Below are positions 32,871 to 42,127 of a stretch of 64,000 nt of DNA, piece after piece; position 1 is the first letter of the stretch; every line of letters begins with the position of its first letter. The stretch is from NCBI GenBank assembly GCA_021797495.1, contig JAJZZO010000018.1:1-64000 (forward strand). The letters are read 5' to 3'. This stretch comes from Microcaldota archaeon (GTDB lineage Archaea; Micrarchaeota; Micrarchaeia; Micrarchaeales; Micrarchaeaceae). The notes under the pieces were generated by a model, which saw only the letters and a program-made list of their open reading frames with translations, did no database searches and was not told the origin of the DNA. Made by a program: the position numbers and the translations under genes.

Positions 32871-33863
32871 ATGGCTTCTAGAAACCCCAAGCCGCGCAAC
32901 CGCAAAAAGATTGACCAGAAAAAGGTTGCCAGCTATATAATAATTGCTGTAATCATAATAGCGGTAGCGTTTTACTTGATAACCTACAAGGGCATACAGG
33001 ATATAGGATCTGCAGGCAACGTGACCATAAGCTCCAACGGTGCTGTTTTCATTATGGGCGGTTCTGAATACTCTGCGTATATAGGTTCCGGCAATATACT
33101 GTACGTAACAAAGCAGCCCACTTTCGTAAACCCGACGCTTGCGGTTTCACTGAGCAAGGGCGTAATCATTCATGTAAACTATATGTCCAAATACTCCGAC
33201 ATGGGCATTGATCTCCTATCAGAAAATGGCAGTGTGTATAATGTGCATTTCAGCATTATAAGCCAGTCATTGGCTGTCCCGCCGGATTCCGGACAGATAA
33301 AAACAGTGAGTTCTAACGCAATCCATAATACTACTGCTAACGTCCAGTCCGAACCTTCAAATGCATCATTAGGCTCCACGACATCTACAATCACCTCAAC
33401 AACCGTAACAACCACTACGGCACAGCCAAACGGCTACGACATGGCGCTCGCAGCATTGAAGAAGAGTGCATATTATTCGCTAATGCAAAACTACTCGGAG
33501 CTTTACCAAAATACATCCAAGTGCACCCCCGCGCTATACAACAAGACATACGAGGAAAACAACTACGGCTCAACGCCATCCGGTCGGACCACTTATCAAA
33601 ACATAAGCACATTCGTTCCGTTCAATATGACGTATTCAATAAATGACGTTGCAGGACCGCTTTACAGGGTAAATTATACCACCCTGAGCAAGACCACAAT
33701 ATCAACAGGCACTGCGCTTTCGATGTACATAAACGCGTCGTCAGGCAAAATAAGCAACGTTACTTTCTCAGGCATATTTAGAACATTGAACCAAAGCATG
33801 GTCTATCAGGGATACCTAACTGCAGTGAGGGTGGGAGGAGCATGCGGCATATACATATCCTGA
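32871..33863 (+). CDS. Membrane-anchored extracellular protein
   Basis: 330 residues. A basic N-terminus (ASRNPKPRNRKKIDQKK) precedes one transmembrane helix (about 22-40), so the bulk faces outward. A Ser/Thr-rich linker (about 165-190, STTSTITSTTVTTTTAQ) joins two domains; NxT/NxS sequons are frequent. A C-terminal cysteine pair may form a disulfide. The layout recalls signal-peptide-anchored surface proteins of small archaea. Function unknown. It faces away from the response regulator and towards the kinase. Confidence 0.62.
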   Translation: MASRNPKPRNRKKIDQKKVASYIIIAVIIIAVAFYLITYKGIQDIGSAGNVTISSNGAVFIMGGSEYSAYIGSGNILYVTKQPTFVNPTLAVSLSKGVIIHVNYMSKYSDMGIDLLSENGSVYNVHFSIISQSLAVPPDSGQIKTVSSNAIHNTTANVQSEPSNASLGSTTSTITSTTVTTTTAQPNGYDMALAALKKSAYYSLMQNYSELYQNTSKCTPALYNKTYEENNYGSTPSGRTTYQNISTFVPFNMTYSINDVAGPLYRVNYTTLSKTTISTGTALSMYINASSGKISNVTFSGIFRTLNQSMVYQGYLTAVRVGGACGIYIS

Positions 33864-33895
33864 TGCGGACTATCACTTTAATCTAAACTGCGCCG

Positions 33896-36121
33896 TTATT
33901 CCCTGCGCCTTTGCCTTGCAGTGGAACTCTGGCTTATGGGCATCGTGAAATAAAACCTGCTCCCTTTCCCAAGCGTGGAATCGAATTTTATCCTTCCCCT
34001 GTGCAAGTCGACTATCTCCTTTGTTATGGCCAAGCCAAGACCGGTTCCGGTGCCATCGGGTTTTACCAGCCCCTTCTTCGACGCCTGGTAAAATTTCTTG
34101 AATATCTTTTTCTTGTCGTCATCGCTTATACCTATGCCTGTGTCTATCACTTCGCACATCACGCTGCGCTTGCTGAACTTCGATATATGCACCGTTATCT
34201 TGCCCGATTCAGTGAACTTCAATGAATTGCCTATAAGGTTTACGAATACCTGTATGAGCCTGTTTGGGTCTGCTGTTATGGCTGGCACGTCGTAATCCAC
34301 GTTCCAGGCGAAGGCAAGCCCCTTGTTCTTTGCATTCTCTTCAAGGGCCTTTATGCTCGGGTTGTTCGCAAGCTCTGAAAGGTTGACCTCTTTCAGGTCA
34401 AGCTTCACTTTGTTGGCCTCGAGTTTCGCGGCATCGAGCACTTGGGTGATTATCAGCATCAGCCTGTCTGATTCGTCAAGTATCGTATCCATGTACTCTT
34501 TCTGGTCGGCGTTGAGCTGCCCGAACTCGCCTTCGTGAAGCAGTTTTGCAAAGCCCTTGATGTTGGTCAGCGGCGTCTTGAGCTCGTGCGATATGTTGTA
34601 TATGAATTGGGATTTGAGTTCGCTCGCCATCCTGAAATTCTTCGCCTGCCCCTCGAGCTTCCTGTTCAGCATTTCCATGTCGTTTATGGTGCGCTTGGTC
34701 TGGAGCTCCTTTATCATTATCGCATAAAAATACGATTCGCCGTCGAAAAACAACCTCAGAGAATGGGTGCCGGGCAACATCTCCGAATTGCTTTTCTTGA
34801 GCTCCACATAGCTCCCGTCGACCTTGCCGCCGCTCTTCACGTAGGCAATATCCCTGTCAAGCGTATCTTCCTCGGAATAAATGGTCCGTATGTCCTTCCC
34901 CAGCAGCTGTTCCTTTTTGTACCCGAGGAGCTGCTCAGCCGGAAGGTTCGCATCGGTTATGGTTCCGTTCTGGTCCACTATGAGCGTTATGTCGGAAGTG
35001 ACATCTATGAAATCTTTCAGGTTGCTTGAAAGCATTTTTACCGATTCCTCGAGTTCGGCGCTAAGCATAAGACACAGGTAGCCGAAAGCGGTTTTCGACA
35101 GCGACATGTAAACCTTTTCCTTGTAGCCCCCGATAGATACCTCCGTGCTGACCAACACTTTTCCCCTGCTTTTCAGGGCTGACTGCAATGCGGAGTAATC
35201 GGATGTCGGCATCAGATCGCCAAGCTTGAAGTTCCTTATGTCCAAGCTTTCTATGTTGTCCCATTTGCCAAGCCTTCCAAAGCCCCCGATTACCCTGAAT
35301 TCTCCATCTAAGCTCAGTGCCACTATCTTGCCGGTGTTGTTTATGCCGTCGCTTACGCCCTCTATCAGCTCCCTGTCGCTCGTATCAACAAGCGACACGT
35401 ACACCGTACTGCTGTTTATGCTGGAGGCGTGTATCTCGAAAGAACGCAATTCTCCTGATACCTTAATGAGCTTTTTTACCGGCACGTCGGGTTGCATGCC
35501 GCGCAATTCCTTGAAATCGATGCCTATGATCTGTTTCGCTTCAGGGCTGTTTGACTGGCTTATCCTGAAAAGCGCCATCGCTTTCTTGTTTGCCTTTATC
35601 ACCTTTCCCGACTGCGATATGAGCATGTTCGGGGTGGCGTTACCGAATGCTGAATCGAAATAGGCCGCGAGGTTCCTGCTTCTCATGGCCTCGCTGGCGT
35701 AGCTTATGGTCAGGCCGATGAAGGCAGCGCCTATGGACAGGCTGTTCAGCATCTCCTTGCTGAACCTGTTCTCCATCTTCGAAAGAAGTTCAAGCACGCC
35801 GATTATGCGCCCGCCAACCATGAGCGGCAGTATGGCGCAGCTGGAATAGCCTAGGTTCCTGTAATTTATCAACTGCGGAAATTCCGAATACTCGCTCAGC
35901 TGGTTGTCTATATAAACCTTTTTCGTATTTGCAACATAACCGTAAATGCCGCCGTTTTCTTCTCCCAGCGCTTCGGTTTTCTTCAGGTTCGCGGCATCGA
36001 TGCCGAAAACCTCCTTAACGCTCTTCGCAAATCCCTCTACGGTTTCCTTTTCGCCGTACTGCGACATCGCAAGCGGCAGCAGGTCGTACATAAACTTCTC
36101 AAGCACTATGTTTTCAGCCAT
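33896..36121 (-). CDS. Soluble sensor histidine kinase (GAF-PAS-PAS-HisKA-HATPase)
   Basis: 741 residues with no transmembrane segment, so cytosolic. Domains in order: GAF (about 20-145), PAS (155-260), a PAS-like stretch (265-365), PAS (370-475), HisKA with H512 in SHELKTPLTN, and HATPase (600-735) with NLIGNSLKF (N box), DTGIGI (G1) and GTGLGLAI (G2). It should autophosphorylate H512 and pass the phosphate to a receiver Asp; the response regulator 1.1 kb downstream is the obvious candidate. The input signal is unknown. Confidence 0.92.
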   Translation of the reverse strand: MAENIVLEKFMYDLLPLAMSQYGEKETVEGFAKSVKEVFGIDAANLKKTEALGEENGGIYGYVANTKKVYIDNQLSEYSEFPQLINYRNLGYSSCAILPLMVGGRIIGVLELLSKMENRFSKEMLNSLSIGAAFIGLTISYASEAMRSRNLAAYFDSAFGNATPNMLISQSGKVIKANKKAMALFRISQSNSPEAKQIIGIDFKELRGMQPDVPVKKLIKVSGELRSFEIHASSINSSTVYVSLVDTSDRELIEGVSDGINNTGKIVALSLDGEFRVIGGFGRLGKWDNIESLDIRNFKLGDLMPTSDYSALQSALKSRGKVLVSTEVSIGGYKEKVYMSLSKTAFGYLCLMLSAELEESVKMLSSNLKDFIDVTSDITLIVDQNGTITDANLPAEQLLGYKKEQLLGKDIRTIYSEEDTLDRDIAYVKSGGKVDGSYVELKKSNSEMLPGTHSLRLFFDGESYFYAIMIKELQTKRTINDMEMLNRKLEGQAKNFRMASELKSQFIYNISHELKTPLTNIKGFAKLLHEGEFGQLNADQKEYMDTILDESDRLMLIITQVLDAAKLEANKVKLDLKEVNLSELANNPSIKALEENAKNKGLAFAWNVDYDVPAITADPNRLIQVFVNLIGNSLKFTESGKITVHISKFSKRSVMCEVIDTGIGISDDDKKKIFKKFYQASKKGLVKPDGTGTGLGLAITKEIVDLHRGRIKFDSTLGKGSRFYFTMPISQSSTARQRRRE

Positions 36122-36185
36122 GCTTCAAATCGCCCGGTTTATAATTGAATTAAGAAGTTATTTAATGGTGTTTTGAGATGTCATA

Positions 36186-36497
36186 TTGGTGTGTGGTTTG
36201 CGCAGGTTTTCACATGCGCATGCCTCAGCCGCGCGGTCGGGAATTTCGGCTGCATCAAGGCTCGAGAGAGCCTCGATGTATTTCGAGAAGGCCAAGAGTC
36301 TGGTCAGGGCAAAGAGGCGCAGAGAGGCAGGGGTCTTCTACGCGAAGGCGCAGAAGTCGCTGCTTTCGATATTGCGCAGGAACGGGATCAAGGAAAGGAA
36401 CATAAAGACCGAGGTTCTCGACGAGGAAGTACAGGAAATAAGCGATGAACGCATAACACAGTTAATGGAAAGGGCGTGGCAAAGCATGGACGCATGA
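36186..36497 (+). CDS. Small basic helical protein, start uncertain
   Basis: Up to 103 residues. The C-terminal 75 residues (from MYFEKAKSLVRAKRRREAG) form two amphipathic helices with a TPR/MIT-like look and a basic patch. The N-terminal part is of low quality; a GGTG at 36188 precedes a TTG at 36198, and an ATG at 36276 is the first strong alternative. It lies upstream of fibrillarin in the same direction with 60 bases between them. Existence likely, boundaries not. Confidence 0.4.
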   Translation: MVCGLRRFSHAHASAARSGISAASRLERASMYFEKAKSLVRAKRRREAGVFYAKAQKSLLSILRRNGIKERNIKTEVLDEEVQEISDERITQLMERAWQSMDA

Positions 36498-36559
36498 ACA
36501 ATCGGATCAAATGCTGATATTCTTGCTAGTTAAAACAGTCTATAAATTTGGGTGAGCTA

Positions 36560-37219
36560 TTGGAGGCAAAAGAGCTTTTTCCTGGTGTTTTTTCCATAAA
36601 CGGAAAGCTAGCCACGGAAAATTTAGTCAAGGGGGCGAAGGCGTACAGCGAGGAGCTTGTCGATGCAGGCTCAAAGGAGTACAGGCTCTGGAACCCATAC
36701 CGGAGCAAGCTTTCCGCGGCGATAATGAACGGGCTTAAGGAGATGCACATAAGGAGGGATTCGAAAGTGCTTTACCTTGGTGCAGCAACAGGCACAACAT
36801 CGAGCCATATAAGCGATATAGTAGGTCCAAACGGGATAGTATACTGCATAGAGCTTTCCGACAGGAACATGCGCCAATTGATAAAGGTGTGCGAAAAGCG
36901 CAAGAACATACTTCCGATACTGGCAGATGCCGGCGATTCGGGGAAGTACGAGGAGTACATAAGCGGCTGCGATATAATATACCAAGATGTTTCATCCAGG
37001 GACCAATCCGGCATACTCCTTGAAAACTCACGGTTCCTGAAAAGCGGCGGGTACGCCTACTTCATAATAAAATCGCAAAGCATAGACGTGGGAAGGAAGC
37101 CGTCCGAGATATTCGAACAGGAGCTATCCAAGGTGTCGAATGTCTATGAATTGGTGGAAAAGGTCACGATAGAGCCGTATGACGAGCTTCACATGTTCGC
37201 CGTGCTGCGCAAAAGATAA
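36560..37219 (+). CDS. flpA: Fibrillarin-like rRNA 2'-O-methyltransferase
   Basis: 219 residues from TTG 36560. LFPGVFSINGKLAT at the N-terminus, RLWNPYRSKLSAAI, VLYLGAATGTTSSHI (AdoMet motif I), IIYQDVSS and FIIKSQSIDV (catalytic Lys) are those of fibrillarin. It methylates rRNA and tRNA riboses as part of C/D-box sRNPs; its partner Nop5 and L7Ae are not in the window. TTG at 36560 has GGTGA five bases before it; a TTG four codons earlier is also in frame. Family certain, start less so. Confidence 0.95.
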   Translation: MEAKELFPGVFSINGKLATENLVKGAKAYSEELVDAGSKEYRLWNPYRSKLSAAIMNGLKEMHIRRDSKVLYLGAATGTTSSHISDIVGPNGIVYCIELSDRNMRQLIKVCEKRKNILPILADAGDSGKYEEYISGCDIIYQDVSSRDQSGILLENSRFLKSGGYAYFIIKSQSIDVGRKPSEIFEQELSKVSNVYELVEKVTIEPYDELHMFAVLRKR

Positions 37220-37244
37220 ATAACCTCATTCATAACTTCTAATA

Positions 37245-38075
37245 TTGCGTGATTGCGTGAATGTCAAAAACGCCATATCTGCGGCTTCGTATGCTGCTTC
37301 GTCAGGCATGCTGATAAAGTGCCCGTACTGCGGCATGAAGACAATAAGCCTGTTGGACTACTGCGTATGCTCGTGGTGCGAGGCCCTGATACACAAGAAA
37401 ACATCGGACTCCCAGAGCTCGGAGCTGTCGCAAGCTGTCACCGGCATAAACTCAAATTATTTATCCAAACAGTACGAAGCATCAATGGCCGCGTGCGATA
37501 CCGCGTTTTCGATTTCCAAAAGCGCATGGTTCATATATCTCAAGGGGATAATCCAGCTCAGCGCGTCGAACAATGAGACATCGATGATAAGCTACGACAA
37601 GCCGGGTTTCATGGAGGAGAATGCGGTTCACAGGGAACGCTCTTCAAAATTATACGCGGATGCGAGGCTCTCCCTATACAAAGCGATAAGCGCTGCCGGC
37701 AAAAATTCAGCTGATTCCAAAGCTCTCGACACCACATACCTGCAGTTCATAGCGAGCATAAAGCTCAAGGACAAACCTGCCTCAAAGCATTACCTCGACG
37801 AACTTTCGGATATAGGCAACAAGTTCGTTGTAAATTATTCGAAGATGCTCTTGTTCAACATCAACGCGCTCTATGCCGAATCGCTATCGCATGCCGAATT
37901 GCTCCTGTCAAAATCGAGCTTTTCCACAGGTGCGCTTTACTACGCCGCATTCAGCCTTTTCAAGATGCATAAGCTCAAGGACGCGGAATCTCTAGTATCG
38001 GAAGCGATAAAATACATATCAACACCGTCGATTCTCGCGCTTCGCGAGGAGAGCGAAAACTACGGCAAGGTATGA
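37245..38075 (+). CDS. Zinc-ribbon protein with helical repeats
   Basis: 276 residues, opening with TTG (37245) or GTG (37257). A zinc ribbon lies at about residues 24-45: CPYCG and CSWC, two CxxC knuckles. The rest is alpha-helical, with repeating helix pairs (YASMAACDTAFSI-like, ALYYAAFSLFKMHKLKDAESLV) suggesting TPR-type repeats. It could be a scaffold or adaptor. Similar architectures are common in DPANN archaea. It follows fibrillarin by 26 bases. Confidence 0.6.
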   Translation: MRDCVNVKNAISAASYAASSGMLIKCPYCGMKTISLLDYCVCSWCEALIHKKTSDSQSSELSQAVTGINSNYLSKQYEASMAACDTAFSISKSAWFIYLKGIIQLSASNNETSMISYDKPGFMEENAVHRERSSKLYADARLSLYKAISAAGKNSADSKALDTTYLQFIASIKLKDKPASKHYLDELSDIGNKFVVNYSKMLLFNINALYAESLSHAELLLSKSSFSTGALYYAAFSLFKMHKLKDAESLVSEAIKYISTPSILALREESENYGKV

Positions 38076-38078
38076 GCC

Positions 38079-39803
38079 CTATTTTGTCATGAAGATAAGT
38101 TCTATTGGCTCCTTCTTGTCCATTGTTGCAAAACCGAACCTTTCCAGCTGCACGCTCTCGTTTACTGCTATATTTTTTGCGTAAGGCTCTATAATACCCT
38201 CTACTATATTCATGCTGTTCTCGTTGTAATCGCCGTTATCGTCAACAGGATTTTCTGGAACTATCACAACGGCGCGGGGCGAGTCCTCCGTTACCCACTG
38301 TATGGTATTTACATAGCCATCCTGGCCATCAACCCTTTCGGCATGGTATGTGCCGTCACTATGGCTTATTTTTATTGTTCCTATGCCCTTGAGCCTCACG
38401 TTTTTGCCAGAGTATGCTTCGGCATCCTCCCTGTTTATCATAACGTGGCTGTTTTTAATGTAATAGCTCCTCGATCCGAGCTCTATGTTGCTCGGGTGCA
38501 GCGGTATTTCCACATTGCCTATGCTGCCGTCTCCGAAGAAAAGTTCAGTCGGTTCCGTTATGAAGAACAGGCGTTTTGCTTTTGCATCTATTATCTTCTT
38601 GTTTTCGTCAAGGAGCATGGAAAGCCTCATGGTGCTGTCGACTTTGCTCATGCCCTGCCGAAGAACGAATCCCCTTATCGCTTCAGGCACCACGCCGCGC
38701 CTTCTAAGTGCGGATATGGTTACGAGCCTGGGATCGTCGAAACCGCTAAGCAGTCCCTTGTTTATAAATTCAACCAACTTCCTCTTGGAAGTCACATTGC
38801 CCATGATGTTTAGCCTTGATTCGAGGTGCAGGCGCGGTATCCTGAGCCCGAGCGCTTCCAGTATGCGCCTATACAGTTCGTCGCCAAGTTCATACTCCTT
38901 GCTCCTTATCACGTCAGTGACTCCGTTAAGCGAGTCGTTTATCGGGGTGTTGAAGGAATAGGTGGGCCAAAGGCAATACTTATCGTCTTGTCTATAATGC
39001 CTGTCCCTGACTATCCTGAAAATGTTTGGATCCCTGAGTGTGGTGTTGTCTGCACCCATGTCACCCCTGAACCTTATGACCGTGTCGTCCTTTCCGTAGC
39101 TTCCGGATATTATCCTTTCGAATATATCGAGGCTTTCCTCTACCGGACGGTCCCTGTGGACGCACGCCTTGCCTTCGAATCTTAACCTTTTTATCTCTTC
39201 AGCGCTGCAAGAGCATGCATAAGCTCTCTTTTCTTTTATGAGCTTTTTGCCCAGCTCGTAAGTTTTAGGGATATTGTCGCTGGCGTAGTACTCCTTGTCG
39301 AACGCCACCCCAAGCCATTCCAAATCCCCCTTTATCGCGTCAACATATTCCTGCTTTTCCTTTTTTGGGTTCGTGTCGTCGAAATACAGGAAAAGCTTAC
39401 CCTTGTAAATGTCTCTGAACGCCGCTTCCAGGAACAGGGGCTTCGCGTGCCCTATGTGCAAATATCCGTTGGGCTCGGGCGGGAACCTTGTTGCAAAATC
39501 CCCTTCCACAGCGCCCTCCAATACCATCCTCGGCTTTGCGCTCTTCTCCCTCTTGTCCTTCATAGCGATTTCGAATTCCTCCGAGAATAAGCCATAAGCT
39601 TTTTCCAAGGAGTTTTTGTCCATTGCGTTTATCTCATTAACTATCGCTTCGACCTCATTGCGCAGCTCAGGTATTGGAACCCTCTGCTGTTTTGCCGCAG
39701 TTATGACCTTGTTCATGACGCTGGAAATGTCAGCCTTGCCGTAGTCCATCGCGTTCTTCAACGCATGTTTTCTCACAAGTCCGGCCAATCCCTCGTCGAT
39801 CAC
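38079..39803 (-). CDS. gltX: Glutamyl-tRNA synthetase, archaeal type
   Basis: 574 residues. FPPEPNGYLHIGHAKP gives the class I HIGH signature; the KMSKS region reads MGNVTSKRKL, a weakened form. An N-terminal extension of about 100 residues and the beta-barrel C-terminal domain are typical of the archaeal GluRS/GlnRS family. It may be non-discriminating, charging both tRNA-Glu and tRNA-Gln, with an amidotransferase completing the latter. Start is GTG at 39803 with GGTG six bases upstream. It ends 3 bases from the convergent zinc-ribbon gene. Confidence 0.93.
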   Translation of the reverse strand: MIDEGLAGLVRKHALKNAMDYGKADISSVMNKVITAAKQQRVPIPELRNEVEAIVNEINAMDKNSLEKAYGLFSEEFEIAMKDKREKSAKPRMVLEGAVEGDFATRFPPEPNGYLHIGHAKPLFLEAAFRDIYKGKLFLYFDDTNPKKEKQEYVDAIKGDLEWLGVAFDKEYYASDNIPKTYELGKKLIKEKRAYACSCSAEEIKRLRFEGKACVHRDRPVEESLDIFERIISGSYGKDDTVIRFRGDMGADNTTLRDPNIFRIVRDRHYRQDDKYCLWPTYSFNTPINDSLNGVTDVIRSKEYELGDELYRRILEALGLRIPRLHLESRLNIMGNVTSKRKLVEFINKGLLSGFDDPRLVTISALRRRGVVPEAIRGFVLRQGMSKVDSTMRLSMLLDENKKIIDAKAKRLFFITEPTELFFGDGSIGNVEIPLHPSNIELGSRSYYIKNSHVMINREDAEAYSGKNVRLKGIGTIKISHSDGTYHAERVDGQDGYVNTIQWVTEDSPRAVVIVPENPVDDNGDYNENSMNIVEGIIEPYAKNIAVNESVQLERFGFATMDKKEPIELIFMTK

Positions 39804-39826
39804 TTTCTACACCTAAGTGCGATAAA

Positions 39827-40441
39827 TCAGTTTGCTAGCGTTACCCTTGTCTGGTTCGGCACGAACTGCCCCTTCTGGCTTATGAGTGCCAGCACCTTTA
39901 CGCTAACGTTGCTTCCTATGGTGGGCATGGGGCTTATGCTGACCGGATATTCGCCAGCCGGAGCCACGAGCGTATATCCCGTAGAGCCTGAATACAATTT
40001 CACCTTGCTAGGCAACCTTATATAAACTGTGCCGCTCACTGAGGTATTGTTCCCGAATATGCCTCCGAGAACGTCCTGCAATTCATACGCGCTGAAACTC
40101 CCGTTGAGCAACACCGCGAACTGGTTGCCGTTAGGCGTGTATGTTATAATGTTGCCGCTTCCAACCAGCTTATTCAAATATTTTGTCAAGCCTAAGGATG
40201 TGTTATTGTAGGAACCCTCTATATTTATGGTGGGGGAATTGGTATAATTGACCACTATCGCGTTGACTGTGCCTATCATCGGGACAGAGCCGCTGTAGTT
40301 ATATGCCACAGTAGTGGTGCTGCTGTTGTTGGTGTTGTTTCCGGATGCCGCATACGACGTTATGAACATTATCGCAACTACCACAGAACCAAGGAACAGC
40401 AATGTGTTTTTAAGTTCCCGCTTCGTTTTCTGTTCTCCCAT
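39827..40441 (-). CDS. Membrane-anchored extracellular protein
   Basis: 204 residues. A charged N-terminus (GEQKTKRELKN) is followed by one hydrophobic helix (about 15-32) and an extracellular domain rich in Ser/Thr/Asn with NNTS/NNSS sequons. Strand-turn repeats (VKLYSGSTGYTLVAPAGEYPV) suggest a beta domain. No family recognised. It lies 24 bases upstream of GluRS on the same strand. Confidence 0.55.
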   Translation of the reverse strand: MGEQKTKRELKNTLLFLGSVVVAIMFITSYAASGNNTNNSSTTTVAYNYSGSVPMIGTVNAIVVNYTNSPTINIEGSYNNTSLGLTKYLNKLVGSGNIITYTPNGNQFAVLLNGSFSAYELQDVLGGIFGNNTSVSGTVYIRLPSKVKLYSGSTGYTLVAPAGEYPVSISPMPTIGSNVSVKVLALISQKGQFVPNQTRVTLAN

Positions 40442-40555
40442 TCCAATTCCTCATTGTTTAAGCCTATAGCTAAGCTTGCGCTATTATAATATTAAGTATT
40501 ATCCTTGAAAGCTTTTTATAGTTATTCGGTATAATTATTCTGCTAGGTGTTATAT

Positions 40556-41269
40556 ATGGTATTCAAAGATGGCGATTTCCTAGAGATAGAGTATACCGCA
40601 TGGAACGATTCGGACAACAGCGTGCTTGCCACTACGGAAGAGAGCGTAGCAAAGGATTCTGGGGTGTACAACAAGGACATAAAGTACGGCCCTACGTTGG
40701 TCGTGCTGGGTTCAAACGCCGTTGTGAAGGGCCTGGAAAGGGAGCTTACGGGCATGGACGTAAACCAGAAGAAATCCTTCGTCCTGGAGCCGCAGGAGGC
40801 TTTCGGGGAAAGGATCGCAGACCTTGTGAAGGTTATGCCACTCTCGCAGTTCAAGTCGCAGAATATAAACCCGTATCCGGGCATGCGCCTAAATGTGGAT
40901 AACATTTCAGTCACCGTAATGAGCGTAGGCTCAGGGCGTGTGGTAGTAGACGCAAACCATCCAGATGCCGGGAAGAAAATAAAATACGAGGTAAAGGTAA
41001 TAAAAAGGATAGATGCCGAAGACGAAAAGGCAAAAGCTTTGGCAAGGACCTACGACGTCGAGCCAACAAGGGTGGAAGTGAAGCAGAACGAGATAGAGCT
41101 TTTCTATTCGGACGAGGTCAAGAAGAATGCGGACTATTTTGTGAACAGGGCAAGCCTTGTCGCGTCAATACTGACGTACATAAAAAACCTCCAGAAAGTC
41201 TACATAAAGGAGGAGTATTTAAGGCATGAGGAAGCGGAGCATAGCACAGAGGAGCCTAAAAAGGAGTAA
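40556..41269 (+). CDS. FKBP-type peptidyl-prolyl isomerase, long archaeal form
   Basis: 237 residues. The FKBP core runs through FLEIEYTAW, YGPTLVVLGSNAVVKGLEREL, GMDVNQKKSF and EAFGERIADLV, with the inserted flap (residues about 90-150) seen in the 26-28 kDa archaeal FKBPs; about 90 C-terminal residues form an extra domain. The enzyme isomerises prolyl bonds and acts as a chaperone. AGGTG lies six bases before the ATG at 40556, which is preferred to a start three codons earlier. It converges on Spt4. Confidence 0.9.
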   Translation: MVFKDGDFLEIEYTAWNDSDNSVLATTEESVAKDSGVYNKDIKYGPTLVVLGSNAVVKGLERELTGMDVNQKKSFVLEPQEAFGERIADLVKVMPLSQFKSQNINPYPGMRLNVDNISVTVMSVGSGRVVVDANHPDAGKKIKYEVKVIKRIDAEDEKAKALARTYDVEPTRVEVKQNEIELFYSDEVKKNADYFVNRASLVASILTYIKNLQKVYIKEEYLRHEEAEHSTEEPKKE

Positions 41270-41309
41270 TAAATCTCACTTTCACCGGTTTCTCAACGCT
41301 TTTTGTGTG

Positions 41310-41331
41310 GGGGCAAAATACTTTTTGCCCC
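41310..41331. terminator. GC-rich hairpin between convergent FKBP and Spt4 genes
   Basis: GGGGCAAAA (41310-41318) pairs with TTTTGCCCC (41323-41331). It lies between the FKBP stop and the Spt4 stop, and can end transcription from either side. Confidence 0.6.
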
Positions 41332-41333
41332 TA

Positions 41334-41525
41334 TCAATCCTTTATGTTCAGGGCGAAGACGCTGTTGACCTTTATATCGAGCTTCTTCGCTATTTCCGAC
41401 ATATCCGCATTGAGCACTATAAGGTAGCCGCTCCATCTGTGCGTTAGGTTCGCAGAACCGCAGAGAGGGCATTTGTCCCCGTGGCTTATTATGAGCCTGC
41501 AATTGCTGCATACAAGTTCTTCCAT
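41334..41525 (-). CDS. spt4: Transcription elongation factor Spt4 (RpoE'')
   Basis: 63 residues. CSNC and CPLCG form the four-cysteine zinc site, followed by THRWSGYLIVL and SEIAKKLDI, which are standard for archaeal Spt4. It binds Spt5 and clamps RNA polymerase for processive elongation; Spt5 is elsewhere. It follows Rpo7 by 9 bases, the usual archaeal order. Confidence 0.95.
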   Translation of the reverse strand: MEELVCSNCRLIISHGDKCPLCGSANLTHRWSGYLIVLNADMSEIAKKLDIKVNSVFALNIKD

Positions 41526-41534
41526 AATATCACT

Positions 41535-42116
41535 TCAATTCTTTGCCTTTGGCCTCTTCTGGCCTTTATCTTTAACCTGCATGGATGCGTTGGCCCATTC
41601 AGGTTTTCCCAATCCATCTGCTTTCATGGTTAGCGCTATCTTCGAATCCTTTACGGAGTTCTTCATGCTTACTGTCGAAATCTTTGCGTATACGACGTCG
41701 CCCTTCTTCAGGCTTTTTCCGCTCCTTTTTGACACGAAAGCGGGTATCTTCTTGTCTAATGATATGAACTCGTCGGTTATCTGCGAGACGTGAACCAAGC
41801 CCTCCATGGGTCCAATCCTGACGAATGCACCGAAGTCTATTAATTCGGTGACCTCTCCTACTACCACTTCATCGACTTTCGGCATGTATGTGAGTATGTC
41901 GAACGTGACTTCGTGATGGGTAGCTGGGTCGCCAGGGAATATAATCCCGTCGCTTATGTCCCTTACGTCGTAAACCGCTATTATTACTCCAAGGTCTTTG
42001 TCTATGGTGCCTTCGTATTTGTTCCTGAGAACCTCTACGGCTACCTCTTCTATGTCGCTGTCAAAATACTCGGGAGCCATTTTGAATGTGTCCTTTATTG
42101 AATAGTTATAGTACAT
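41535..42116 (-). CDS. rpo7: DNA-directed RNA polymerase subunit Rpo7 (RpoE')
   Basis: 193 residues. The N-terminal RNP-like domain (YYNYSIKDTFKMAPEYFDSDIEE) is followed by an S1/OB domain (VVVGEVTELIDFGAFVRIGPMEGLVHVSQI). Rpo7 forms the stalk with Rpo4 and helps open promoters and bind the transcript. The basic C-terminal tail is slightly longer than usual. It precedes Spt4 and follows a PIN-domain gene in a conserved archaeal cluster. Confidence 0.96.
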   Translation of the reverse strand: MYYNYSIKDTFKMAPEYFDSDIEEVAVEVLRNKYEGTIDKDLGVIIAVYDVRDISDGIIFPGDPATHHEVTFDILTYMPKVDEVVVGEVTELIDFGAFVRIGPMEGLVHVSQITDEFISLDKKIPAFVSKRSGKSLKKGDVVYAKISTVSMKNSVKDSKIALTMKADGLGKPEWANASMQVKDKGQKRPKAKN

Positions 42117-42127
42117 CTGTTCACCGT

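Noticed and set aside
36178-36405. ATG-initiated frame with WCVVCAG as a zinc-ribbon gene
   Set aside because: Only one CxxC pair, no second knuckle, and composition worsens quickly; the overlapping helical frame at 36186-36497 looks better.
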